DNA of 64,000 nt from Butyrivibrio sp. MC2013. Lineage in GTDB: Bacteria > Bacillota > Clostridia > Lachnospirales > Lachnospiraceae. Where the stretch lies: positions 82,358-146,357 of the forward strand of contig NZ_AUKE01000010.1 in NCBI RefSeq assembly GCF_000424585.1, in the 5' to 3' direction. The notes beneath the pieces are model-generated. The model was not told the DNA's origin, did not search any database, and worked only from the letters and a program-made list of their open reading frames with translations. Positions 1-7,232 of the stretch are shown here, piece after piece (within the stretch, counting starts at the first letter, position 1; each line of letters starts with the position of its first letter). A program made the translations under genes and the position numbers.

Positions 1-2
1 TT

Positions 3-50
3 CTGAAGTGCATGGATGCACTTCAATGTCCTGAATACAAGGATGTATTT
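3..50. repeat. Short tandem hairpins at the 3' end of the AmmeMemoRadiSam gene
   Basis: Two adjacent palindromes are visible. The first (3-26) has arms GAAGTGCA/TGCACTTC around TGGA. The second (34-49) has arms AATACA/TGTATT around AGGA. The 24-base unit at 3-26 recurs exactly at 6800-6823, also just downstream of a minus-strand gene. On the plus strand the loops carry GGA; on the minus strand, the likely transcript, they carry UCC. The function is unknown. It is probably an interspersed palindromic element. Confidence 0.6.
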
Positions 51-73
51 GGACATGTTCTGAATAATTCAGT

Positions 74-1459
74 TTAGTAATGCCTTACTACTTCAAATCT
101 TTGAAGCTTATAATCCTCATATTCGTGGATACCGCCCTTTTGTCTGGCTATGCTGATCTGATCCTCCACTGTATCAACGCCGTCAAGATTGGGAAGGAGC
201 AGCCCCCTCTTCATTCCGCTGCTGACGATCACGCCGTAGCGCCTTACATCAAGCTCGTCAGGGGAATCTATATCCTCTATCTCTCCCAGAACATCTACAG
301 ATATCTCCAGAAAAGGCAGCTCCGACTCTTCTATTGGCGTAAACCTGGGATCCCTGGAAGAAGCGCTGATGGCATTGTCTATGATCTCTTCAGCTATAGA
401 TTCCCTGGTAGCCATGATCGTGCCGATACAGCCTCTGAGTCTCCCTTTTTCATGGATGGATACAAAGGTGCCTGCTGCCTTGCCAGTCATCTCCTCGGGC
501 AGACCATCCGGCATGGCAAGACGCTTTCTATACCTCACCCAGGATTCAACACTGGCCCTTGCAAGCTGCACATACGCATCACTCATATAAGCCTTCCTCC
601 TGCAATCATCTTCCTGCTCATCCAGGTAATGAGCCAGAAAGCAGCGCTCCTTAGAGGGTGCACCGGGATAAAAGGTGCATATGCCATAGCCCACTCCGGT
701 CACATCCTGATGGGACAAAGCACTGGCCTTCACTTCAAGTCCGTCAAAGCAGCCTGCCATGATGACAAAGGACCTATGGCCGCACTCAGCAGCCTTTTCG
801 CAGAAACGCTCATCAAAATCAAAGAGTTCCCCAAAGGCAGCTCTGCCGCATACATCCATAATACGCCTGTCATATGCAGGTCCCTCGGCGGCATAACCAT
901 AAGGACCATAGCTCTGCAGCTTGTGTGACAGATCTCCACTGGCCACTACTACCACTCTTCTTCCCAGATCATTTACAGCCTCTGATATAAGCTGGCCCAG
1001 ATGATAGTGCTCAGTCAGCGCAAGGCCCGACAAGCCTATCCTGATAATGCGCCCGCCCCGGTATTGCTGCCTGATGAAATACAGGGGTACCATACAGCCA
1101 TGATCCAGCAAAGGATCCCTTTCGCCCTCAGTGCCTGCAGGAAAATCCTCTCTGTCAGCCAAAAGGCATATCTTGTCAGCAAGCTCGCGGTCATACTCTT
1201 CATCAAATCTGACCTCCGGGGCTCCAAAGCGAACAAATGAGCCCCTGGCTCTATCTCCGGGGGAAATATGGAAATAATCCGAGTACATAATGGAATGGGG
1301 ACTGGTAATGATAATGGTCTCAGGCTCAAGGGCTGCTATTTCCGATGCGGCCTCTTCATAAGCTCTGATCGTATCTATGACTTCTCTCTCGCTGCCCTTG
1401 CCAATCCGGGGGACGATAAGCGGCGGATGGGGCAGCATGAATGCAGCTAAGATAGGCAT
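74..1459 (-). CDS. AmmeMemoRadiSam system protein B-A fusion (Memo/LigB-like plus AMMECR1)
   Basis: The 461-residue protein joins two families. Residues about 1-270 resemble the Memo/class III extradiol dioxygenase-like fold (HPPLIVP near the N-terminus, then several conserved His positions such as the DHGCMVPL segment). Residues about 285-461 form an AMMECR1 domain with its hallmark LRGCIGT. In the AmmeMemoRadiSam system these two proteins (B and A) go with a radical SAM enzyme; the substrate is unknown. No radical SAM gene is in the window, but one could lie just beyond base 1, downstream on this strand. The start has a good AAGGAGG site 7 bases upstream. The family calls are firm; the function is not established. 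Confidence 0.88.
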   Translation of the reverse strand: MPILAAFMLPHPPLIVPRIGKGSEREVIDTIRAYEEAASEIAALEPETIIITSPHSIMYSDYFHISPGDRARGSFVRFGAPEVRFDEEYDRELADKICLLADREDFPAGTEGERDPLLDHGCMVPLYFIRQQYRGGRIIRIGLSGLALTEHYHLGQLISEAVNDLGRRVVVVASGDLSHKLQSYGPYGYAAEGPAYDRRIMDVCGRAAFGELFDFDERFCEKAAECGHRSFVIMAGCFDGLEVKASALSHQDVTGVGYGICTFYPGAPSKERCFLAHYLDEQEDDCRRKAYMSDAYVQLARASVESWVRYRKRLAMPDGLPEEMTGKAAGTFVSIHEKGRLRGCIGTIMATRESIAEEIIDNAISASSRDPRFTPIEESELPFLEISVDVLGEIEDIDSPDELDVRRYGVIVSSGMKRGLLLPNLDGVDTVEDQISIARQKGGIHEYEDYKLQRFEVVRHY

Positions 1460-1518
1460 ATCCGAACCCTCCTTATGTACTTTTTATTATATATTAGCAG
1501 GAGGATTTTTACACAAAG

Positions 1519-1551
1519 AAAAAAACCGCTCAACATGGGGGTCGTTGAACG
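1519..1551 (-). terminator. Terminator of tRNA-Met
   Basis: On the minus strand, CGTTCAAC and GTTGAGCG form an 8-bp stem followed by a G and a seven-T run. It lies directly downstream of the tRNA 3' end. Confidence 0.75.
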
Positions 1552-1560
1552 ATTTCAGAG

Positions 1561-1634
1561 TAGCGAGAGGGGGACTTGAACCCTCGACACCACGGGTATG
1601 AACCGTGTGCTCTAGCCAGCTGAGCTATCTCGCC
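1561..1634 (-). tRNA. tRNA-Met (anticodon CAT)
   Basis: Read on the minus strand, the 74 bases fold as a cloverleaf. The 7-bp acceptor stem is GGCGAGA with TCTCGCT (a G-T first pair) and discriminator A. The anticodon loop is TTCATAC, giving CAT, and the T loop is TTCAAGT. CCA is not encoded. A CAT anticodon can also belong to a tRNA-Ile whose C34 is modified by TilS. Elongator Met is the likelier reading, but the initiator and Ile2 alternatives need a model-based comparison. It has its own promoter and terminator. Confidence 0.93.
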
Positions 1635-1670
1635 ATTTATTTGCGACCGCTTTCTGCAGCCGACTAGAAT

Positions 1671-1699
1671 ACTATATCTCAGAGCCTCCTATATGTCAA
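1671..1699 (-). promoter_or_regulatory. Sigma-A type promoter of tRNA-Met
   Basis: TTGACA (1694-1699) and TATAGT (1671-1676) are separated by exactly 17 bases on the minus strand, about 37 bases upstream of the mature tRNA 5' end. This is a near-consensus housekeeping promoter. Confidence 0.85.
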
Positions 1700-1818
1700 T
1701 AGCTTTTTTATAAAAAAACTGCAGTTTGCAAAAACCGCCTTTTACTGCATGCTCCTTATGGCCTCGTTCATTATCTTTTTGACATTCGCGCCTGCTATAA
1801 CACCCCGTGGTCCAGCTA

Positions 1819-3162
1819 CTAGGTTACTCTGTGGCCGGCCCATTTCATGCTGCGAAGGCGTATGGTGTAGAATACACCCCTGACAAACCAATCAGAGAAC
1901 ATACCAATCCAGACTGCCATAGGTGACATGTAATGGAAAAAATAAACCAGCGTCAGTGTAATGCCTACCCTTACAAACCACATGGTGGAAATGGATAAGA
2001 GCATGGAGAATCTCACATCTCCTGCAGCTCTCATACCATAAGCAGGTACAAATGAAGGTACCCAAAACAGGGGCTTGATGATAGTGATCCAGCCTACCAT
2101 ATACATGCATAGCTTTGCACTCTCACTATTCATACCTGCTATAGCCGTGATACGGCCGCCTGCCAAAAAGACCAGGATACAGCTGGCTGTAAGAAAGACC
2201 TCTGCCCAGATGGACAGCTTCCTGATATAATAGGCCGCCTCTTTCTTTCTACCGGCTCCCATAGTCTGACCTGCTACAGTCATAAGGCCTATGCCCACGC
2301 CTACAGCGGCTATGCCGTTGAGGTTCTCCATAATATTGGTCATGGCCTGTGCTGTAATAGCTATGGTGCCCATGGCAGATACTGCAGACTGGATGACCAG
2401 CTTGCCAAATTGAAACATGGAATTCTCTATACCATTTGGTATACCCAGTCCCAGCACCTTCCTGACAAGATAAGGGTCAGTACGAAGGCGGCGGTAATCT
2501 CTGATGTTGATAAGCTCGCTCCTTCGTCTAAGGAATGCATATACCACAAGGGCAGAGAGCCATCTGGATATCAGGGTGGCAAGGGCAGCTCCCGCTACGC
2601 CCATATTAAATACAAAGATAAATACCGCATTGCCTGCAATATTGATACAGTTGCAGGCTATAGATATGACCAGAGGTAGCCTGGTATTACCCTGAGCCCT
2701 GTATATGGCAGAGCCTGCGCTATAAAGCGCAATCCCCGGAAATGACAATATGGTAATAAAAAAGTAGATCCTGGCCTCAGCCATCAAAGCCTCTTCCACT
2801 CGTCCAAAGGTCAGGTCCAGGATGGGATTCTTTAAAACAATACAAAAAACAGTAATGAACAAAGACAATAAAAAGGCCGAAAGAGAAACCTGTTCGGCAG
2901 CCTCCTTCGCCCTTTTAAGATTCTGTTGTCCTATATAATGAGAGCAGATGACTACTCCGCCTGTTGCAATGGCAGCAAAAGCCTGGATCACCAGGATGTT
3001 AATGGAATCCACAAGCTGTACTGCTCCAAGGGCATAGTCATTAACGTTGCTGACCATCATGGAATCGGCCAGCCCCATGAGAGATGTGAGAAACTGCTCC
3101 GCAATGACGGGCAGGATCAGCATCAGCAATTGCTTGTTAGAAAATAATCTCTTATTATCCAT
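1819..3162 (-). CDS. MATE family efflux transporter
   Basis: This is a polytopic membrane protein with the 12-helix pattern and the early PVIAEQFLTSLMGLADSMMV segment typical of MATE drug/sodium antiporters. From residue 29 of the longest open frame it is 447 residues, the usual MATE length. I chose this ATG because the longer frame starts inside a large hairpin (3216-3273) and homologs begin a few residues before LFSNKQLL. No strong ribosome site decides it; an ATG at 3207 is the alternative. The substrate cannot be told from sequence. It lies 118 bases downstream of argS, beyond the hairpin. Confidence 0.9.
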   Translation of the reverse strand: MDNKRLFSNKQLLMLILPVIAEQFLTSLMGLADSMMVSNVNDYALGAVQLVDSINILVIQAFAAIATGGVVICSHYIGQQNLKRAKEAAEQVSLSAFLLSLFITVFCIVLKNPILDLTFGRVEEALMAEARIYFFITILSFPGIALYSAGSAIYRAQGNTRLPLVISIACNCINIAGNAVFIFVFNMGVAGAALATLISRWLSALVVYAFLRRRSELINIRDYRRLRTDPYLVRKVLGLGIPNGIENSMFQFGKLVIQSAVSAMGTIAITAQAMTNIMENLNGIAAVGVGIGLMTVAGQTMGAGRKKEAAYYIRKLSIWAEVFLTASCILVFLAGGRITAIAGMNSESAKLCMYMVGWITIIKPLFWVPSFVPAYGMRAAGDVRFSMLLSISTMWFVRVGITLTLVYFFHYMSPMAVWIGMFSDWFVRGVFYTIRLRSMKWAGHRVT

Positions 3163-3215
3163 GAAAAATATATCCGCACCTGCTTCGCAGTAAGCTTTTT
3201 TCCTCATGATTGTTA

Positions 3216-3273
3216 GGGTCATGAATACAAACAGCTCCACATGCAAGCATGCGAGCTGTTTGTATTATGACCC
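3216..3273. repeat. Large hairpin between argS and the MATE gene
   Basis: A 58-base inverted repeat (gggtcat...atgaccc) has arms of about 21 bases that are nearly perfect and include the shared core ACAAACAGCTC. It begins 8 bases past the argS stop codon. There is no T-run after it on the minus strand, so it may be a weak terminator or an mRNA 3'-end stabiliser. Confidence 0.6.
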
Positions 3274-3280
3274 AATATCA

Positions 3281-5053
3281 TTACATCCTATCCGGGGCGT
3301 CGAAGCCAAGGAGGTCTATTCCTGTTTCCATTACCTTTAAGGTGTTATAGAGAAGGGCGATATAGCCTTCCTTCTTGTTTTCATCAGGCTCAGTCAGGAT
3401 CTTGGTCTCATGATAGAAACTGTTAAAGTCATTGGCCAGAGCGTAGATGTAAGCACAGATCCTGTTAGGCATAAGGTCTCTTGCAGCGCTTTCTACAGCT
3501 TCAGCAAAGGCAGTGAGCTGCAGGCAGAGAGCCTTCTCATTGTCTGTGGATGCATTTGCCAGGAGCGTATCTTTGGCCTTCTTGCCGGACTGCTCTTCGT
3601 ACTTAGCCAGGATAGACTTGATACGAACAATTGTATAGAGCAGGTACGGACCTGTATCTCCTTCAAAGGAAGTGAACTTATCTATATCAAAGATATAATC
3701 CTTGGAAGGCTGGTTAGAGAGATCGCCGTACTTAATAGCTGCGACAGCTACCTGATGAGAAGTCTTACGAGCTTCCTCATCGCTCATCTCGGGATTACCC
3801 TCTTTGATCCTGTTGTACATCTTCTCATCAATATCTGCGATGAGGTTCTCCAGACGCATAACGCCGCCCTGTCTGGTCTTGAATGGCTTGCCATCGCTGC
3901 CGTTCATAGTACCAAAGCCTACGAAGCGCATATCGGTCTCAGGCATGGCAAGCTTGGAGATATGTGCACTTCTGAATACCTGTGTAAAGTGCAGGGTCTG
4001 ACGCTTATCAGCTACGTAATAGATAGCATTTGGATGGAACTCATCCATACGCTTCTTGATAGTAGCAAGGTCTGTTGTGGCATAGAGAGCAGCTCCGTCA
4101 CTCTTGAGCACGATGCAGGGAGGCAGCTCCTTGCTGTCATCTTCCCTTGTAACATCAATGACCAGAGCGCCCTGGCTCTCGTGAGCATAGCCGCCTTCCT
4201 TGAAATAATCGATCATGCCGGGGATGATGTCATGGACATCAGACTCGCCCCACCAAAGATCAAAATCCACATTCAGATTCTTGTAATTCTTTTTCAGATC
4301 TGCAACAGAGATATTCATGATATGATGCCAGAGAGCTCTGTAGCCTCTGTCACCGTCCTGAAGCTTCTTGGTAGCTTCAAGAGCCATGTTCTTGTACTCT
4401 TCATCCTCTTTGGACTTGCCGGATGCAAGAGGATAGATCTGTTCCAGCTCTGACAAAGTGAAAGGAGCTTCCTTGGGATAGCTGCCTGTATAGGACTCGT
4501 CAAAATAAGGAAGATCGGGCTTCTGAAGCTTAAGCTCAGTGATGATAAGGCCCATCTGCAAGCCCCAGTCACCCAGATGTACATCGCCGATGACCTTATT
4601 ACCTGTATATTTCAGGATCCTCTTTAATGATTCACCGATGACCGCACTTCTAAGGTGTCCAACATGAAGAGGCTTAGCCACGTTGGGTCCTCCGTAATCT
4701 ATAACGATGGTAGGCTCATGTCCGGGCATATCCACTCCAAATCTCTTGGCATGGAGCATCTTCACGATATAAGAACGTACAAAATTCCTGGACAGGATGA
4801 GGTTGAGGAATCCGGGTTTAACGGACTCCACCTTCTCAAATGCACTGTTATCCTGAAGGAGCTCTGCTACCTCATCTGATATCATAAAGGGAGCCTTGTG
4901 ATACTCCTTGGCTGCAGCCATGGCGCCATTACACTGATACTCGCACAGATCAGGACGGTTGGATACAACGCACCTTCCCAGCTTCCTGTCATAGCCCGCC
5001 TTTTCAAAGGCATCGGACACTTCTTTAGAAATAAGATCTATCAGTTTTTCCAC
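3281..5053 (-). CDS. argS: Arginyl-tRNA synthetase
   Basis: This class I aminoacyl-tRNA synthetase charges tRNA-Arg. The 590-residue length is normal. The HIGH signature appears as HVGH in the segment PNVAKPLHVGHLRS near residue 130. The C-terminal part carries the alpha-helical anticodon-binding (DALR) domain with the DTGPYLLYT segment. It starts with GTG, supported by AAAGGA 6-7 bases upstream; no ATG fits better. Its own promoter lies at 5117-5145. Confidence 0.97.
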   Translation of the reverse strand: MEKLIDLISKEVSDAFEKAGYDRKLGRCVVSNRPDLCEYQCNGAMAAAKEYHKAPFMISDEVAELLQDNSAFEKVESVKPGFLNLILSRNFVRSYIVKMLHAKRFGVDMPGHEPTIVIDYGGPNVAKPLHVGHLRSAVIGESLKRILKYTGNKVIGDVHLGDWGLQMGLIITELKLQKPDLPYFDESYTGSYPKEAPFTLSELEQIYPLASGKSKEDEEYKNMALEATKKLQDGDRGYRALWHHIMNISVADLKKNYKNLNVDFDLWWGESDVHDIIPGMIDYFKEGGYAHESQGALVIDVTREDDSKELPPCIVLKSDGAALYATTDLATIKKRMDEFHPNAIYYVADKRQTLHFTQVFRSAHISKLAMPETDMRFVGFGTMNGSDGKPFKTRQGGVMRLENLIADIDEKMYNRIKEGNPEMSDEEARKTSHQVAVAAIKYGDLSNQPSKDYIFDIDKFTSFEGDTGPYLLYTIVRIKSILAKYEEQSGKKAKDTLLANASTDNEKALCLQLTAFAEAVESAARDLMPNRICAYIYALANDFNSFYHETKILTEPDENKKEGYIALLYNTLKVMETGIDLLGFDAPDRM

Positions 5054-5116
5054 TATAGTTTCCTTTCTTTCACAACTTCCTAAAAAATCATTTCTTATTC
5101 AATATCACTTCACAAT

Positions 5117-5145
5117 ATAATAATAAAGTAACTCTGTGAAGTCAA
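5117..5145 (-). promoter_or_regulatory. Sigma-A type promoter of argS
   Basis: TTGACT (5140-5145) and TATTAT (5117-5122) are separated by 17 bases on the minus strand, about 65 bases upstream of the GTG start of argS. Confidence 0.7.
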
Positions 5146-5150
5146 CAAAT

Positions 5151-5807
5151 TCACTGAGGGAGACTGAGTATATGTGCCTTCAGGAGATTATAGATCCTCT
5201 CATAGCCCTCGTCACTGGGATGGAGTCCGTCCACATAGAACTTCTCATTATTATAGGGAAGCTCAGGCTGCATGGAGCTGAGAGCATAGAGGTCCAAAAG
5301 AGGAAGTGCATAATACTCTGCTACTTCTCTGATGATAGCAACATAATCTCCAAGGCTTCCCACATTTCTCACGCCAATTTCATTGATATATTTATTCTCC
5401 TCAGTCCTGTGAAGAGGTGTCATGGGAATGATCCTTGCAGCAGGATACTTCTTCATAAGCCTGCTATAGAGATCATGAAGAGCTCCGTAGAAGGTGTCAG
5501 GGTTTCTGTCTTCCATCCTGCCAAGAGGAGCATCCCCGTGCCCGTAATCATTGGTACCGCCAAATACCACTACTACGTCTGCTTCAGGATCCAGCTCCTC
5601 TATCCTGGAAGCAAAATACCTATCCCACCGCTCTTCACAGGAAGGAGTATGCTGCCTGGCAATCCTGGTGCCGCCTATGCCGTTTCCGCAGACAATGGCT
5701 CCGTCTTTTTCAAAGCGTTTCCAGTAGACCTTGTCTATACTGCTGGCGCCAACGCCTTCTGTAATACTGTCCCCCAGGAAATTCATCTTTAACCCTTCTA
5801 GTTTCAT
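5151..5807 (-). CDS. SGNH/GDSL family hydrolase
   Basis: This 218-residue cytoplasmic esterase/lipase-fold protein shows all SGNH blocks: GDSIT (block I, nucleophile Ser) near the N-terminus, GGTNDYG (block III), and DGLHPSDEGY (block V, catalytic Asp and His) near the C-terminus. There is no signal peptide. The ATG at 5807 is preferred because GGAGGAG ends just before it; the longer frame's ATG at 5819 would overlap that ribosome site. Substrates could be acyl or acetyl esters, but specificity is not readable. Confidence 0.88.
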   Translation of the reverse strand: MKLEGLKMNFLGDSITEGVGASSIDKVYWKRFEKDGAIVCGNGIGGTRIARQHTPSCEERWDRYFASRIEELDPEADVVVVFGGTNDYGHGDAPLGRMEDRNPDTFYGALHDLYSRLMKKYPAARIIPMTPLHRTEENKYINEIGVRNVGSLGDYVAIIREVAEYYALPLLDLYALSSMQPELPYNNEKFYVDGLHPSDEGYERIYNLLKAHILSLPQ

Positions 5808-5875
5808 CTTCTCCTCCATATATATTTATATATTTTAGCCCTTGGGCTTTGATAGCTATCCCCTAATATATTTGA

Positions 5876-6565
5876 TCATTGCCTGTCTTTTAAAGCCTTT
5901 TCCCTCTCCCTTTGAGCCTTGGAATATGCGCAGCCGCAGTAGTCCTGCCTGTAGAGGTCAAAACGCTTTGATAATTCTATAGAACGCTTATAGCCGTTCT
6001 TTTTCTTAAAGTCCGATGGAAGGAAAAAAATGCCATACTTATCAGCAGCTTCTCTTCCTGCCAGATTAAGCTTGTCTGCATTCTTAAGAGGACTGATGGT
6101 GAGTGTGGTTGTAAACAAGTCAAAGCCCCCTTCAGCTGCTACTCGCCCCGCTTCATCAAGCCGCAGCATGAAGCACTTTGTACAGCGATCTCCCCCTTCA
6201 GGGATATCCTCCATTCCTTTTACTGCGCTAAGCCAGTTCTCCGGATCATACTTCCCTTCCATAAAGGATATAAGGGAGGCATTCTCATCAGAGTTCATCC
6301 CTTCAAAGTCCCTCTCTATCACCTGGCGGTTGTATTCCTCAACAAGGCGCCTAGCTTCCTCTGTCCTCTTCCTATACTCAGCCTCATTGGTAATATTAGG
6401 ATTGTAATAAAAGAGCGTGACATCAAAATACTGCCTGAGAAGCTCCAGGCAATAGGACGAACATGGCGCGCAGCAGGCATGAAGAAGAAGCCGGGGACGA
6501 AGTCCTCTGCTCATTATATCATCTATATACTTATCAAACTCTTTACTATAATTTATTTTATTCAA
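5876..6565 (-). CDS. queH: Epoxyqueuosine reductase QueH
   Basis: QueH performs the last step of queuosine synthesis, reducing epoxyqueuosine in tRNA; it replaces QueG in many Firmicutes. The 229-residue protein has the expected cysteine layout: adjacent Cys31-Cys32 in HACCAPCSSYC, a central GDRCTKC, and a C-terminal YCGCAYS. These ligate an iron-sulfur cluster and a second metal in characterised family members. It is followed by an isolated SGNH gene with no metabolic link. No other queuosine gene is in the window. Confidence 0.93.
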   Translation of the reverse strand: MNKINYSKEFDKYIDDIMSRGLRPRLLLHACCAPCSSYCLELLRQYFDVTLFYYNPNITNEAEYRKRTEEARRLVEEYNRQVIERDFEGMNSDENASLISFMEGKYDPENWLSAVKGMEDIPEGGDRCTKCFMLRLDEAGRVAAEGGFDLFTTTLTISPLKNADKLNLAGREAADKYGIFFLPSDFKKKNGYKRSIELSKRFDLYRQDYCGCAYSKAQREREKALKDRQ

Positions 6566-6681
6566 TATCCAAACCTGTTTATTTCTCTTTGCTTGCTATC
6601 AGCTTATAAGCAGCATAACCTGTTTTCTGCATTTTCTTATCTTCTGATGCTGATATCCACTTCCCGGCTTTGTGCTAGAAA

Positions 6682-6715
6682 ATCGGCTGCTGCACCAGGT
6701 GGTGCAACAGCCGAT
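6682..6715 (-). terminator. Probable terminator of desulfoferrodoxin
   Basis: On the minus strand ATCGGCTG-T-TGCACCA pairs with TGGTGCA-G-CAGCCGAT, followed by TTTTC. The stem is strong (about 15 bp, one mismatch) but the T-tract is short. It ends the stretch of small hairpins downstream of the desulfoferrodoxin gene. Confidence 0.6.
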
Positions 6716-6742
6716 ATAGTCATATCAAACTCCCATGTCATT

Positions 6743-6823
6743 GGTTGCAGGATGCAACCCGACATGATGTCATTGTTACAGGATGTAACACGACTTGTCC
6801 TGAAGTGCATGGATGCACTTCAA
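6743..6823. repeat. Array of three small palindromes downstream of desulfoferrodoxin
   Basis: Three hairpins occur in a row: GGTTGCA/TGCAACC at 6743-6759 (nested in an outer CATGTC/GACATG pairing), GTTACA/TGTAAC at 6775-6789, and GAAGTGCA/TGCACTTC around 6800-6823. All have GGA in the plus-strand loop. The last is identical to the unit at 3-26. They lie between the desulfoferrodoxin stop codon and its terminator, so in the mRNA the loops read UCC. The function is unknown. Confidence 0.6.
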
Positions 6824-6825
6824 AG

Positions 6826-7200
6826 TCATTTCTTCCACAATCCGTGGAGATTGCAATAGGCATATGCTGCAGTAACGCTATCGCCTTCAGAAAGGGCGAA
6901 TGTTACGCATGGAGCATCTCCGGCCTTCAGGTCCTTCATAGCAAAGCCTTGCGCAGTCTCAAGTCCGATCCACTCAATATAGTGCTCGGGCAGCATAGGA
7001 TGGTCCACTTCACCGACCTTAACTGTTACAACAGAGCCGTTTACTTCAACTACCGGTACGTGTTTCTCCACAGCTGCATCGGTACTTCCGGGAACGATGA
7101 GTTTCATCTCTTCGCCGCAGCACATGGTTGGGCAGGCAGAGCCTTTGATGAGAGCAACTATTTTACCGCATTTACTACATTTGTAAAAACTAAGTTCCAT
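6826..7200 (-). CDS. dfx: Desulfoferrodoxin (superoxide reductase)
   Basis: This 124-residue 2Fe-superoxide reductase reduces superoxide to peroxide without making oxygen, a typical anaerobe defence. The N-terminal desulforedoxin-like site has the CSKC and later CC cysteine pairs (FeCys4 centre). The catalytic FeHis4Cys centre is represented by EKHVP, VDHPMLPEHYIEWI and the C-terminal CNLHGLW. The ribosome site GGAGCAG lies just upstream. The gap to carB is only 32 bases, so it may be transcribed with carAB, which would be a chance pairing functionally. Confidence 0.95.
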   Translation of the reverse strand: MELSFYKCSKCGKIVALIKGSACPTMCCGEEMKLIVPGSTDAAVEKHVPVVEVNGSVVTVKVGEVDHPMLPEHYIEWIGLETAQGFAMKDLKAGDAPCVTFALSEGDSVTAAYAYCNLHGLWKK

Positions 7201-7232
7201 AAAACTGCTCCTTTCTCCAAGCCTAAAAAATT

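Noticed and set aside
80..928. 282-residue plus-strand frame opposite the AmmeMemoRadiSam gene
   Set aside because: It is antisense to a well-supported gene, has no recognisable domain, and looks like an opposite-strand shadow.
3410..4453. 347-residue plus-strand frame opposite argS
   Set aside because: Opposite a certain essential gene; composition is typical of an antisense shadow and it has no ribosome site.
6479..6859. Plus-strand frames across the queH promoter region and hairpin array (6479-6859, 6745-7236)
   Set aside because: They read through palindromic repeats and opposite real genes.
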